DNA from: JBMNQS01 sp050944255
GTDB lineage: Bacteria; Bacillota; Clostridia; Christensenellales; Maliibacteriaceae
DNA: 29,812 nt
Direction: 5' to 3'
Assembly (NCBI GenBank): GCA_050944255.1
Contig: JBMNQS010000022.1
Location: 1-29,812, forward strand
Part shown: positions 14,710 through 26,866 of the stretch, one piece after another
Layout: each line of letters starts with the position of its first letter
Numbering within the stretch: the first letter of the stretch is position 1
The notes under the pieces: model-generated
Database searches by the model: none
What the model was told of the DNA's origin: nothing
What the model saw: the letters and a program-made list of their open reading frames with translations, nothing else
Made by a program: the position numbers and the translations under genes

Positions 14710-14736
14710 GGCGCGGCAAACCGCCGCGCCATTTTT
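14710..14736 (+). terminator. Intrinsic terminator after the lipoprotein gene
   Basis: GGCGCGGC and GCCGCGCC form a perfect 8-bp stem with a 5-nt loop, followed by A and five T residues. It starts 54 bp after the stop codon. Confidence 0.85.
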
Positions 14737-14830
14737 GCGGTGAGTGCGGCGGCGTCACAGCGGAAAAGTGAGGCGCGCGCGGCGCTGAAAGTAAATCGCG
14801 GCACCCCTTTCTTAAAAGCGCCCGATGGGG

Positions 14831-14836
14831 TATAAT
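14831..14836 (+). promoter_or_regulatory. -10 element of the P-loop/thrC/trpS transcription unit
   Basis: A perfect TATAAT lies 32 bp before the start codon of the P-loop gene. The hexamer 17 bp upstream is TTTCTT, a poor -35. No other start signal is seen between the terminator at 14736 and the gene. Confidence 0.5.
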
Positions 14837-14867
14837 AAAAGCCAGTATTCCAAAGGGGGAATGGCGT

Positions 14868-15281
14868 ATGATTGAAATCATCGCGGGCAAAAAGGGCTCG
14901 GGCAAGACAAAGAAGCTGCTGGACCAGGTGAACCTGGCGGCGCAGCAGAGCCGCGGCAATATTATTTTCATCGACGACGACAAGGATTACCTCTACGACG
15001 TATCCAGCAAGGTGCGTTTCATAGACGCCAGCGAGTACGATATCGACAGCCCCAAGATGTTCTATGGATTTTTGTGCGGCCTGGCGGCGCAGGACTATGA
15101 CCTGGAGGCCATCTATATCGACGCGTTTGTGCGCATCGTAAAGCACCCCATGGACGAACTGGAGTGGCTGTTTGAACACATGATGATTTTAGCGGACAAG
15201 GCCGGGCTGAAACTGGTGCTGAGCGTATCGGAAGACGCCGGGAAACTGCCGGAGTATGCCAAAAAATACTTGCAGGCGTAG
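14868..15281 (+). CDS. Small P-loop NTP-binding protein
   Basis: A 137-residue protein beginning with a hydrophobic strand and a Walker A motif, GKKGSGKT (residues 7-14). A Walker B-like strand ending in Asp, AIYIDAF (Asp85), follows a segment of about 50 residues. The remainder is mostly helical. The protein is far shorter than AAA or ABC ATPases, with no membrane segment or further domain visible, so it is probably a compact nucleotide-binding protein. Similar small proteins in Clostridia carry uninformative labels, and I assign no function. The ATG at 14868 follows AAGGGGGA at 14853-14860. It is 27 bp upstream of thrC and probably co-transcribed with it, with no evident functional link. 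Confidence 0.75.
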   Translation: MIEIIAGKKGSGKTKKLLDQVNLAAQQSRGNIIFIDDDKDYLYDVSSKVRFIDASEYDIDSPKMFYGFLCGLAAQDYDLEAIYIDAFVRIVKHPMDELEWLFEHMMILADKAGLKLVLSVSEDAGKLPEYAKKYLQA

Positions 15282-15295
15282 ATAAGAACCTTTGC

Positions 15296-15302
15296 AGGAG
15301 GT
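15296..15302 (+). promoter_or_regulatory. Ribosome binding site that sets the TTG start of thrC
   Basis: AGGAGGT ends six bases before TTG at 15309. No ATG in frame is available nearby, and the resulting N-terminus (IKYCSTRDAS) matches the usual start of threonine synthase. Confidence 0.85.
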
Positions 15303-15308
15303 AGGACT

Positions 15309-16799
15309 TTGATCAAGTATTGCAGCACCCGCGACGCCTCGGTGCGAAAAGACGGCGCGCAGGTGATTCTGGAAGGGCTTGCCGCAGACGGCGGGCTGTA
15401 CGTACCCGTGGAAATTCCCCCCGTTTCCCCGGATTTTATTTCGGCCATGGCGCATATGGACTACGCCGACCGCGCCTCTGCGGTGATGGCGCTCTATCTG
15501 GAAGATTACACAGACGAAGAATTAACGAATATTACGGCCGAAGGCTATCGTCACGGCCGCTTTGACGATGCGCGGGTGGCGCCGGTGGTGTCTTTGGATG
15601 AGGGCGTACATGTACTGGAACTGTTCCACGGCCCCACGCTGGCGTTTAAGGATATGGCGCTGCAAATGCTGCCCAGGCTGCTGCCACTGGCCATGAAAAA
15701 GTGCGGCACCACCCGTGACGCGCTGATACTGGTGGCCACCTCCGGCGATACGGGCAAGGCGGCACTGGAGGGGTTTCGCGACGTGCCGGGCACGAAGATC
15801 GTCGTGTTTTATCCCGATGGCGGCGTCAGCCGGGCGCAGTACATCCAGATGGCCACGCAGCCGGGAAGCAACCTTTCGGTGGTGGGCGTGCGGGGCAACT
15901 TCGACGACTGCCAGCGGGGCGTCAAAGCGCTCTTTTCCTCCGAGGATTTCGAGCGTACGATAAACGGGTACGGTTGCGCCTCCTCCAGCGCCAATTCCAT
16001 CAACTGGGGACGGCTTCTGCCGCAGATCGCCTACTATTTCTACAGCTATGCGGATTTACTCAGCGAAGGGAAAATCGCGTCGGGCGCTCCGGTGAACTTT
16101 GTGGTGCCCACGGGTAATTTCGGCAATATACTCGCCGGCGAATACGCCCGGATGATGGGGCTTCCCATAAACACATTGATCTGCGCCTCCAACGCCAACA
16201 ACGTATTGACCGACTTTTTCCGTACCGGCAAATACGACAGCCGCAGGGCGTTTTACCGCACCATGAGCCCGTCCATGGATATTTTGGTTTCCAGTAACCT
16301 GGAGCGGCTGCTGTTTATCAGAAGCGGCATGGACGACGAGAAGGTGCGTTTCTGGATGCAGGCGCTTTCCGGCGGCGGCGCCTACGACGTGGCGGAACTG
16401 CGCCAGGCCATGACCCAAGGCTATTACGCCGCGCAGGCCTCCGAGGACGAGACCCTCAGGGCCATCGCGCAGGTGTTTGAAAAGCACAATTATCTGATGG
16501 ACCCCCACACGGCGGTGGGGTATCACGTTTACCGGCAGTACCTGGAGGGTACCGGCGATGAAACGCCCACAGTGCTTTTATCCACGGCCAGCCCATACAA
16601 GTTCTGCGATTCGGTGCTTCGGGCCGTTCAGGGTAATGCGCCCAAGGACGCCTGGGAGGCGGTGGATAAGGTGGCGGAGCTTTCGGGCATCAGCGTACCG
16701 CCGGCCCTTGAGGCGCTGCGAAATGCGCCCATTTTGCACAAAACCGTCTGCGAGCCCGATGAGATGGGCGCGGCGGTGATCGATTTTTTAAAGAAGTAG
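15309..16799 (+). CDS. thrC: Threonine synthase
   Basis: A 496-residue PLP enzyme that converts O-phosphohomoserine to threonine in the cytoplasm. The N-terminal domain starts with YCSTR and contains the GLAADGGLYVPVEIPP signature. The PLP lysine is Lys114 in HGPTLAFKDMALQ. The ATSGDTGKAALEGF loop binds the cofactor phosphate, and NSINWGRLLPQIAYYF and VPTGNFGNILAGEYARMMGLP are further family blocks. Length fits the longer threonine synthase type that carries the separate N-terminal domain. Translation begins at TTG, supported by AGGAGGT upstream. It lies 27 bp after the P-loop gene and 10 bp before trpS. No T-box or other leader element is seen before it. Confidence 0.95.
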   Translation: MIKYCSTRDASVRKDGAQVILEGLAADGGLYVPVEIPPVSPDFISAMAHMDYADRASAVMALYLEDYTDEELTNITAEGYRHGRFDDARVAPVVSLDEGVHVLELFHGPTLAFKDMALQMLPRLLPLAMKKCGTTRDALILVATSGDTGKAALEGFRDVPGTKIVVFYPDGGVSRAQYIQMATQPGSNLSVVGVRGNFDDCQRGVKALFSSEDFERTINGYGCASSSANSINWGRLLPQIAYYFYSYADLLSEGKIASGAPVNFVVPTGNFGNILAGEYARMMGLPINTLICASNANNVLTDFFRTGKYDSRRAFYRTMSPSMDILVSSNLERLLFIRSGMDDEKVRFWMQALSGGGAYDVAELRQAMTQGYYAAQASEDETLRAIAQVFEKHNYLMDPHTAVGYHVYRQYLEGTGDETPTVLLSTASPYKFCDSVLRAVQGNAPKDAWEAVDKVAELSGISVPPALEALRNAPILHKTVCEPDEMGAAVIDFLKK

Positions 16800-16809
16800 G
16801 GATTTAGGC

Positions 16810-17817
16810 ATGACTGAAACGCAAGGCAAACAGCGGGTGTTCTCCGGCATACAGCCGTCGGGCGCCATGACCATCGGCAACTATATCGGGGCTATCCGCC
16901 ACTGGGTGGCGCTGCAGCAGGATTACGACTGCGTCTACAGCGTGGTGGACCTGCACGCCATTACCGTTCGCCAGGAGCCGTCCTTGCTCCAGGCCAACAC
17001 CCAGAGCCTGCTGGCGGTACTTTTGGCCTGCGGGCTGGACCCGGACAAGACCGTACTTTTCGTGCAGTCCCACGTGGCCGCCCACAGCGAGCTGGCCTGG
17101 ATACTGGGCTGCAGCGCGTATCTGGGCGAACTGTACCGCATGACCCAGTTCAAGGACAAGAGCGAAAAGGGCCAGTCCGGCGGCGCCAATTCGGGCCTTT
17201 TGACGTACCCGGTGCTGATGGCGGCGGATATTTTGCTGTACCGGACGAATTACGTGCCGGTGGGGGCGGACCAGAAACAGCATCTGGAGCTGTCCCGGGA
17301 CCTGGCAATGCGGTTCAACAACGCCTACGGAAACCTGTTCGCGGTGCCCGAGCCGCTGATTCCCGAGATCGGCGGGCGGGTGATGAGCCTGCAGGACCCG
17401 CTGAAGAAGATGTCCAAGTCCGATGATGAGAACGCCTTCATCGCCCTTCTGGATAAGCCGGAGGTCATCGAAAGAAAAATCCGGCGCGCCGTGACGGATT
17501 CTCAGGGCGTGGTGCGCTACAGCGACGACCAGCCCGGCGTGCGCAACCTGATCGATATCCTCTTTGCCTTTACCGGCAAGGCGCCCGGGGATATTGCGGC
17601 GGAATTTGAGGGCAAGGGTTACGGCGAGCTGAAGGCCGCCGCCGCAGACGCGGTCATCGCCGCGCTGGAGCCGCTGCAGGCCCGCTACGCGCAGTACATG
17701 GCCGACAAGGCCTACCTGCAGCAGGTGATGGCGCGTGGCGCGCAGCGCGCCGAAAGATTGGCGGCGCGCACCATGGAAAAGGTGCGGCGCAAGCTGGGAT
17801 TCGTGCCCAGGCCGTAG
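16810..17817 (+). CDS. trpS: Tryptophanyl-tRNA synthetase
   Basis: A 335-residue class I aminoacyl-tRNA synthetase that charges tRNA-Trp. The HIGH-type signature appears as PSGAMTIGNYIG (TIGN at residues 21-24), and the KMSKS loop is exact at residues 200-204. Family blocks such as VDLHAIT, FVQSHV, QFKDKSEKG, LLTYPVLMAADILLY and VPVGADQKQHLELSRDLA are present, so the enzyme looks complete. Length is normal for the bacterial enzyme. It begins 10 bp after thrC with only a weak TAGGG site, which suggests translational coupling. No T-box leader controls it, unlike many Firmicutes trpS genes. Confidence 0.96.
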   Translation: MTETQGKQRVFSGIQPSGAMTIGNYIGAIRHWVALQQDYDCVYSVVDLHAITVRQEPSLLQANTQSLLAVLLACGLDPDKTVLFVQSHVAAHSELAWILGCSAYLGELYRMTQFKDKSEKGQSGGANSGLLTYPVLMAADILLYRTNYVPVGADQKQHLELSRDLAMRFNNAYGNLFAVPEPLIPEIGGRVMSLQDPLKKMSKSDDENAFIALLDKPEVIERKIRRAVTDSQGVVRYSDDQPGVRNLIDILFAFTGKAPGDIAAEFEGKGYGELKAAAADAVIAALEPLQARYAQYMADKAYLQQVMARGAQRAERLAARTMEKVRRKLGFVPRP

Positions 17818-17858
17818 CTATTTGGCCCAGCCCGGGCGGAGCCGGTACCGGAGGCAAT

Positions 17859-18377
17859 ATGCAAGCTGAAGCCGAAAGGATAAAAATCGACCGCGCGGGC
17901 ATCGGCGACATGCCCGGCGTGATGCAGATACTCAACCGGGACATCGCCCAAATGCGCCATACGCTGGACACGCGGCCGTGGACATGGGCGCAGGCCATCG
18001 CCTGGTTTGTCCGCCATGACCATACCAGGCCCATTTTGGTGGCGCGCTCCGGCCTGCGGGTCATCGGCTACAGCGCGCTGGCCCTCTACAAGGAGAGCGT
18101 CGGCTTTGAGGCCATAGCGGAGAGCTCCGTGTACGTGCACGAGCACCACCGCCGCCAGGGGATAGGGCTGATGCTGCTGGAGGCCATCCTGGCGCAGGCG
18201 CAGGCCATCGGCTACAGCGCCGTGATCGCCACCATCACCGCGGACAATACGGCCAGCCGGGCGCTGCATGAAAAGGCGGGCTTCCGGTTCTTCGGCGAAT
18301 TGTCCGGCGCCGGACGGCGCGATGGCCGCAAGGTGGACCTGGTGCTGATGGCCTGTTCCGTAGAGGAACGTTTTTGA
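17859..18377 (+). CDS. GNAT family N-acetyltransferase (phosphinothricin acetyltransferase-like)
   Basis: A 172-residue acetyl-CoA-dependent acetyltransferase. The acetyl-CoA-binding motif A is RRQGIGLMLLEAIL (about residues 91-104), preceded by the strand AESSVYVHEHH. The NTASRALHEKAGFRFFGEL block is typical of the Pat/Bar and MddA subgroup, which acetylates phosphinothricin or methionine sulfoximine and sulfone. The true substrate here is unproven. The ATG at 17859 is set by GGAGG at 17850-17854. The gene is the last of the unit that begins with the P-loop gene and precedes the rpoB promoter; no clear terminator is seen between them. Confidence 0.87.
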   Translation: MQAEAERIKIDRAGIGDMPGVMQILNRDIAQMRHTLDTRPWTWAQAIAWFVRHDHTRPILVARSGLRVIGYSALALYKESVGFEAIAESSVYVHEHHRRQGIGLMLLEAILAQAQAIGYSAVIATITADNTASRALHEKAGFRFFGELSGAGRRDGRKVDLVLMACSVEERF

Positions 18378-18441
18378 GTACGCGCCGCATATCTTGATGG
18401 AGGGTACACGGTTTCAAACCCACTATCATATGCAGGCGCTG

Positions 18442-18500
18442 AAAAAATAGACGCAAAAACGAAAAAAATATTTGACACCGGTGCAGGAAGGCTATATAAT
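18442..18500 (+). promoter_or_regulatory. Perfect-consensus promoter of rpoBC with A-tract upstream element
   Basis: TTGACA at 18472-18477 and TATAAT at 18495-18500 are separated by 17 bp, with all twelve bases matching consensus. Three A tracts (18442-18447, 18455-18459, 18462-18468) lie just upstream at roughly helical spacing, as in UP elements bound by the polymerase alpha subunit. Transcription should start near 18507. This identifies rpoB as the first gene of its own transcription unit. Confidence 0.92.
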
Positions 18501-18506
18501 AGTACC

Positions 18507-18780
18507 CTGCGCCTATGTGCGCTGCAGCTATTCAAATAGTGTCCCAACTCCGAAAAATCAAGTGTTTTCAGGGGTAGGGGTACTATGCCGTTCAGGGTAA
18601 AGGGTGCAAAAAGGGGAAGGCGGAGGAAACCGGGCCATAAAAGGATTTCATGTATAAAGTTTCAACCTACGGGAAATAATTCTATTTAACTGTGAATATC
18701 GCGGCTGGAAAAAATTGAGAAGAAGACTTGCCGTGATGTTCGTGTGCCATTTTATGCAAATGGGGGGCGGATGAAAAGCT
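18507..18780 (+). other. Long 5' leader of rpoB
   Basis: About 275 nt separate the predicted transcription start from rpoB, within a 403-bp stretch that carries no recognised gene (18378-18780). The leader is purine-rich and AT-richer than the genes. It contains a possible 34-codon basic ORF (18585-18689). No tRNA, riboswitch or rplJ-type leader motif is recognised, and no terminator hairpin with a T tract is present. Confidence 0.6.
18585..18689 (+). CDS. Possible 34-codon leader ORF with a very basic product
   Basis: An ATG-to-TAA reading frame lies in the rpoB leader. The first 20 residues include ten Lys or Arg (MPFRVKGAKR then GRRRKPGHKR), and the end is neutral (PTGNNSI). An AGGGG at 18576-18580 lies four bases before the ATG, a short but usable distance. 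It is uncertain whether this is translated; it could be a regulatory leader peptide, a small basic ribosome- or RNA-binding protein, or chance. Confidence 0.3.
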   Translation: MPFRVKGAKRGRRRKPGHKRISCIKFQPTGNNSI

Positions 18781-21700
18781 ATGGTGGAAAAAAAGCCAAT
18801 GATGACGGATATACAGGCGGGAAAACGGGTACGCAAAAGTTTTGCCCATATTAAAGAAGTACTGGAAATGCCCGACCTGGTGGAGGTACAGAAAAACTCG
18901 TACCAGCGGTTTTTGGAGCAGGATCTCAAAGAGGTATTGACCGACGTCTCTCCCATCACCGATTATACCGATACGCTGGCGCTGGAATTCATCAGCTACC
19001 GGCTGGACGACTCGCCCAAGTATACCGTCGAGCAGTGCAAGGAGCGCGACGTCAATTACGCGGCGCCGCTTCGTGTGGGCGTGCGGCTGATCAACCGCGA
19101 GACCGGCGAGGTGAAAGAACAGGAAGTGTTCATGGGCGATTTCCCGCTGATGACCGATACGGGCACGTTCATCATCAACGGCGCCGAGCGCGTCATCGTT
19201 TCCCAATTGGTGCGTTCGCCCGGCGTATACTATAACCGCAGCATCGATAAAGAAGGCAAAAACCTGCACGCCGCCACGGTGATTCCCAACCGAGGCGCGT
19301 GGCTTGAATATGAAACAGACTCCGCCGACGTACTGTGGGTGCGTGTGGACCGTACGCGGAAACTGCCCGCCACGGTGCTTCTGCGCGCCTTCGGCTACGG
19401 CTCGGACGAGAGCCTTTTGACGCTCCTGGGCGAGGACGAACGGGTTCTGGCCACCATCGAGAAGGACAACGCCAAGACCATGGACGAGGGGCTCCTTGAG
19501 GTCTACAGGAGGCTGCGTCCCGGCGAGCCGCCCACGGTGGACAGCGCCAAATCGCTTCTGTACAGCATGTTCTTTGATCCCAAGCGCTACGACCTGGCGC
19601 GCGTGGGACGCTTTAAGTTCAATAAAAAACTGGCCCTTGCCGCCCGGATCATGGGGCAGGCGGCCGCCGACACCATCGTGGAGCCGGGCACCGGCGAGGT
19701 GATCGTGGAGGCCGGAAACGTCATCGACCGCACCGCCGCCTGGAGAATCCAGGACGCGGGCATCAACGAGGTGTGGCTTTTGGTGGAGGGCAAGCGGGTG
19801 AAGGTCATCGGCAACGGGTTTGTCCGGACCGCCTCGGTGCTCAAGTTCGATTATTCCTCCATGCAGCTGCCCGAAATGGTCCACTACGGCACCATTTCGG
19901 CCATTTTGGCGTCCACCAGCGATGAGAAGGAGGTCCGCCAGTCCATCGAGCAGCGCATGACCGACATCGCGCCCAAGCACATCCTGGTGGACGACGTGGT
20001 GGCCTCCATGAACTACCTGGTAAACCTGGCCCACGGCGTGGGCAATATCGACGATATCGACATGCTGGGCAACCGGCGCCTCAGGAGCGTGGGCGAGCTT
20101 TTGAAAAACCAGATCCGCATCGGCCTTTCCCGACTGGAGCGCGTGGTCAAAGAGCGCATGGCCATACAGGACACCGAGACCATCACGCCCCAGGCGCTGA
20201 TCAACATACGTCCCGTATCCTCGGCCATCAAAGAGTTCTTTGGGTCCTCACAGCTGTCCCAGTTCATGGACCAGACGAACCCGTTGGCCGAGCTGACCCA
20301 TAAACGCCGCCTGTCGGCACTTGGCCCCGGGGGCCTCAACCGCGAGCGCGCCTCCTTCGACGTGCGCGACGTGCACTACTCCCATTACGGCCGCATGTGC
20401 CCCATCGAGACGCCGGAAGGTCCCAACATCGGACTGATCGGCTCTCTGGCCACGTACGCCAGGATCAATCCCTACGGCTTTATCGAGACGCCCTACCGCG
20501 TGGTGGATAAGAAAAAGGGTGTCGTCACCGACCAGATCATCTACCTGGCCGCCGACGAGGAGGAAAGCTACATCATCGCCCAGGCCAACGAGCCGCTGGA
20601 CGAGGAGAACCACTTTGTCGACGAGCGCGTATCGGTGCGCCATAAGGAAAACATCACCGAGGTACCCAGGGAAGACGTGGATTTGATGGACGTTTCGGCC
20701 CGCCAGGTGGTTTCCGTGGCCACGGCCATGATCCCCTTCCTTGAAAATGACGACGCGTCCCGCGCGCTGATGGGCTCCAACATGCAGCGCCAGGCGGTGC
20801 CGCTTCTGGTGCCCGAGGCCCCCATCGTGGGCACGGGCATGGAGTACAAGGCCGCCAGGGACTCCGGTGTGGTGGTGCTTGCCCCCGAAGAGGGCACCGT
20901 TACCGCCGTCAGCGCCACGCAGATCAAAATACGGGGCAAAAACGGCAGGGAGCACGCATACAATCTGCTCAAATTCAGGCGTTCCAACCAGGGCACCTGC
21001 ATCAACCAGCACCCCATCGTCAAGGTGGGCGACAAGGTGCAAAAGGGTCAGGTTATCGCCGACGGGCCGGCCACCGACCAGGGCGAGATCGCCCTTGGCC
21101 GCAATATCTTGGTGGGCTTTATGACCTGGGAAGGCTACAACTACGAGGACGCCATCCTCATCAGCGAAAAACTGGTGAAGGACGACATATTCACCTCCAT
21201 CCATATAGAGGAGTACGAATCCGAGGCCAGGGATACGAAACTGGGCCCCGAGGAGATCACCCGTGACATCCCCAACGTGGGCGAGGACGCGCTGCGCGAC
21301 CTGGACGCCCGGGGCATCATCCGCATCGGCGCGGAAGTGCTCTCCGGCGATATCCTGGTGGGCAAGGTCACGCCCAAGGGCGAGACGGAACTGACGGCGG
21401 AAGAGCGCCTGCTGCGCGCCATCTTCGGCGAAAAAGCCAGGGAAGTGCGCGATACGTCCCTGCGGGTGCCCCACGGCGAAGGCGGCATCGTGGTGGACGT
21501 GAAGGTCTTCACCCGCGAAAACCGAGACGAACTGTCCCCGGGCGTCAACCAGATGGTCCGCGTCTACATCGCCCAGAAGCGCAAGATTTCCGTGGGCGAC
21601 AAGATGGCCGGCCGCCACGGCAACAAGGGCGTCATCTCCAGGATTCTTCCCGAGGAGGATATGCCTTTCCTGCCCGACGGCACGCCCCTTGAAATCGTGC

Positions 21701-22491
21701 TCAATCCCCTGGGCGTTCCCTCGCGCATGAACATCGGTCAGGTGCTGGAGGTCCATCTGGGCCTTGCGGCCAAGGCCAACGGCTGGCACATCGCCACGCC
21801 GGTGTTCGACGGCGCTACCGAGGACGATATCGCGCAGCTTCTCGAGCAGAGCGGCTTTTCCGCAGACGGCAAGTCGGTGCTCTACGACGGACGCACCGGC
21901 GAATCCTTTGAAAGCCCGGTCACCGTGGGCTACATGTACTATTTAAAGCTGGCCCACCTGGTGGACGACAAGATCCACGCCCGTTCCACTGGCCCCTATT
22001 CCCTGGTGACGCAGCAGCCCCTGGGCGGCAAGGCCCAGTTCGGCGGCCAGCGCTTCGGAGAGATGGAGGTCTGGGCGCTGGAGGCCTACGGCGCCGCCTA
22101 CACCCTGCAGGAAATTCTCACCGTCAAGAGCGACGACGTGGTGGGCCGCGTAAAAACCTACGAGGCCATCGTCAAGGGCGAGAACATCTCCGAGCCGGGG
22201 GTGCCCGAGAGCTTCAAGGTATTGATTAAAGAACTGCAGTCCCTTGCGCTGGACGTGAAGGTCCTGTCCGAGGGTCACGAAGAGATTTCCATCCGCGAGA
22301 GCGCCGAGGAGGATGCTCCGCATGTCAGCGTCAATATGGAAGGACGCGAAGATTATCTGGCCGACGGCAAGGCGGACGGCAGCGACCTGTTGGTGGCCGA
22401 CGCCGATCTGGAGGATCTGGATCTGACGGATATTCCCGAGCTGGATGATTTTGACGACGAACTGCTGGGCAAGGATGACGACGAAGAATAA
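18781..22491 (+). CDS. rpoB: DNA-directed RNA polymerase subunit beta
   Basis: A 1236-residue beta subunit, a normal size for Firmicutes and lacking the Proteobacterial insertions. The rifampicin pocket around residues 490-520 (SSQLSQFMDQTN to THKRRLSALGPGG) has the sensitive residues Asp497, then His and Ser at the positions of E. coli 526 and 531. The ECPIETPEGPNIG-type block appears as MCPIETPEGPNIGLIGSLA, and the active-site region KMAGRHGNKG is at 941-950. The C-terminus is strongly acidic (DDFDDELLGKDDDEE). The start is uncertain: ATG at 18781 has only GGGGGGCGG upstream, and the internal ATGs at 18799 and 18802 would better match the usual N-terminus (Q-x-GKRxRxSF). It is the first gene after its own promoter and not preceded by rplL. 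A small GC-rich hairpin lies between it and rpoC at 22524-22544. Confidence 0.98.
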   Translation: MVEKKPMMTDIQAGKRVRKSFAHIKEVLEMPDLVEVQKNSYQRFLEQDLKEVLTDVSPITDYTDTLALEFISYRLDDSPKYTVEQCKERDVNYAAPLRVGVRLINRETGEVKEQEVFMGDFPLMTDTGTFIINGAERVIVSQLVRSPGVYYNRSIDKEGKNLHAATVIPNRGAWLEYETDSADVLWVRVDRTRKLPATVLLRAFGYGSDESLLTLLGEDERVLATIEKDNAKTMDEGLLEVYRRLRPGEPPTVDSAKSLLYSMFFDPKRYDLARVGRFKFNKKLALAARIMGQAAADTIVEPGTGEVIVEAGNVIDRTAAWRIQDAGINEVWLLVEGKRVKVIGNGFVRTASVLKFDYSSMQLPEMVHYGTISAILASTSDEKEVRQSIEQRMTDIAPKHILVDDVVASMNYLVNLAHGVGNIDDIDMLGNRRLRSVGELLKNQIRIGLSRLERVVKERMAIQDTETITPQALINIRPVSSAIKEFFGSSQLSQFMDQTNPLAELTHKRRLSALGPGGLNRERASFDVRDVHYSHYGRMCPIETPEGPNIGLIGSLATYARINPYGFIETPYRVVDKKKGVVTDQIIYLAADEEESYIIAQANEPLDEENHFVDERVSVRHKENITEVPREDVDLMDVSARQVVSVATAMIPFLENDDASRALMGSNMQRQAVPLLVPEAPIVGTGMEYKAARDSGVVVLAPEEGTVTAVSATQIKIRGKNGREHAYNLLKFRRSNQGTCINQHPIVKVGDKVQKGQVIADGPATDQGEIALGRNILVGFMTWEGYNYEDAILISEKLVKDDIFTSIHIEEYESEARDTKLGPEEITRDIPNVGEDALRDLDARGIIRIGAEVLSGDILVGKVTPKGETELTAEERLLRAIFGEKAREVRDTSLRVPHGEGGIVVDVKVFTRENRDELSPGVNQMVRVYIAQKRKISVGDKMAGRHGNKGVISRILPEEDMPFLPDGTPLEIVLNPLGVPSRMNIGQVLEVHLGLAAKANGWHIATPVFDGATEDDIAQLLEQSGFSADGKSVLYDGRTGESFESPVTVGYMYYLKLAHLVDDKIHARSTGPYSLVTQQPLGGKAQFGGQRFGEMEVWALEAYGAAYTLQEILTVKSDDVVGRVKTYEAIVKGENISEPGVPESFKVLIKELQSLALDVKVLSEGHEEISIRESAEEDAPHVSVNMEGREDYLADGKADGSDLLVADADLEDLDLTDIPELDDFDDELLGKDDDEE

Positions 22492-22550
22492 CCCGCAGCG
22501 CTGCCCATTGTACCCGTCGTCCCGGCACCGGCAACGCCGGCGCCTGCATG

Positions 22551-22559
22551 AAGGAGGAG
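22551..22559 (+). promoter_or_regulatory. Ribosome binding site that sets the TTG start of rpoC
   Basis: AAGGAGGAG lies six bases before TTG at 22566. It overlaps the codons after the in-frame ATG at 22548, so that ATG would translate the ribosome binding site itself and is not the start. Confidence 0.9.
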
Positions 22560-22565
22560 AAAGAC

Positions 22566-26243
<3,678 letters not shown>

Positions 26244-26321
26244 AAGCCGCGCTCTTTCCTCTGAAATAGATACCATAGTCCGCCCGTTGGATGCATTTAT
26301 CCAAAAAACAGGCGCGTAAGA

Positions 26322-26350
26322 TTGACAGCGCCTGCGGCGGTTGCTATAAT
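26322..26350 (+). promoter_or_regulatory. Perfect-consensus promoter of the rpsL-rpsG-fusA-tuf unit
   Basis: TTGACA at 26322-26327 and TATAAT at 26345-26350 are separated by 17 bp; every base matches consensus. Transcription would start near 26357, leaving a leader of about 130 nt before rpsL. Confidence 0.92.
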
Positions 26351-26359
26351 GGTCGATGT

Positions 26360-26390
26360 GCCTTTTGGGCGGGTGTGTGGCCCGAAAGGC
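26360..26390 (+). promoter_or_regulatory. Stable hairpin at the 5' end of the rpsL leader
   Basis: GCCTTTTGGGC and GCCCGAAAGGC form an 11-bp stem with one G-U pair and a 9-nt loop, within a few bases of the predicted transcription start. No T tract follows, so it is not an intrinsic terminator. Protection of the mRNA 5' end or a protein-binding role are both possible. Confidence 0.6.
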
Positions 26391-26488
26391 GGGACCGACG
26401 GCATGTTTTCCTTGTAGGGTTGCAGGCAAAGCATGCATGAAAACCACAGAATTGTCCAACATGCGCAAAGTTTGAAAGGAGAAAAACG

Positions 26489-26866
26489 GTGCCGACCATT
26501 AACCAATTGATTCGCAAGGGCCGCCAGAAGGTGGAGTATAAGTCCAACGTGCCCATCCTGCAGCAGTGCCCCCAGAAGCGCGGCGTCTGCCTGGCGGTGC
26601 GTACGATGACGCCGAAAAAGCCCAACTCGGCGCTTCGGAAAATCGCCCGCGTCCGGCTGACCAATCTTGAAGAGGGTACCGCCTATATTCCCGGCGTAGG
26701 CCATAATCTGCAGGAGCACTCCGTGGTACTGATCCGCGGCGGCCGTGTAAAAGACCTGCCCGGCGCGCGTTACCACATCATCCGCGGCGCGCTGGATACA
26801 GCCGGCGTAACCGACCGCCGTCAGGCCAGGAGCCTCTACGGCGCGAAGAAACCCAAGAGATCTTAA
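26489..26866 (+). CDS. rpsL: 30S ribosomal protein S12
   Basis: A 125-residue ribosomal protein of the decoding centre. The N-terminus PTINQLIRKGR, the loop TPKKPNSALRK with Lys43, and GGRVKDLPGARYH with Lys88 and Asp89 are all present. Lys43 and Lys88 are the unmutated residues associated with streptomycin sensitivity, and Asp89 is the position that RimO methylthiolates in some bacteria. Translation starts at GTG 26489, with AAAGGAG at 26475-26481 upstream. The gene follows rpoC after 245 bp that hold a promoter and leader hairpin; the L7Ae-like gene often found here in Firmicutes is missing. Confidence 0.98.
   Translation: MPTINQLIRKGRQKVEYKSNVPILQQCPQKRGVCLAVRTMTPKKPNSALRKIARVRLTNLEEGTAYIPGVGHNLQEHSVVLIRGGRVKDLPGARYHIIRGALDTAGVTDRRQARSLYGAKKPKRS

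Noticed and set aside
15282..16809. T-box or amino acid leader upstream of thrC or trpS
   Set aside because: The gaps before these genes are only 27 and 10 bp, too short for such an element.
18501..18584. AGTACCC and GGGTACT inverted repeat around the start of the rpoB leader
   Set aside because: The left arm lies mostly upstream of the predicted transcription start, so it could not form in the RNA; at 7 bp over a 70-bp gap it may be chance.
18771..18854. A 27-codon ORF overlapping the start of rpoB in another frame
   Set aside because: The purine run GGGGGGCGG touches its ATG, leaving no spacer, and the overlap with rpoB makes a chance frame more likely.
18781..22491. Rifampicin-resistance substitutions in rpoB, and streptomycin-resistance substitutions in rpsL
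   Set aside because: The Asp, His and Ser positions in the rifampicin region and Lys43 and Lys88 of S12 are all the ordinary sensitive residues.
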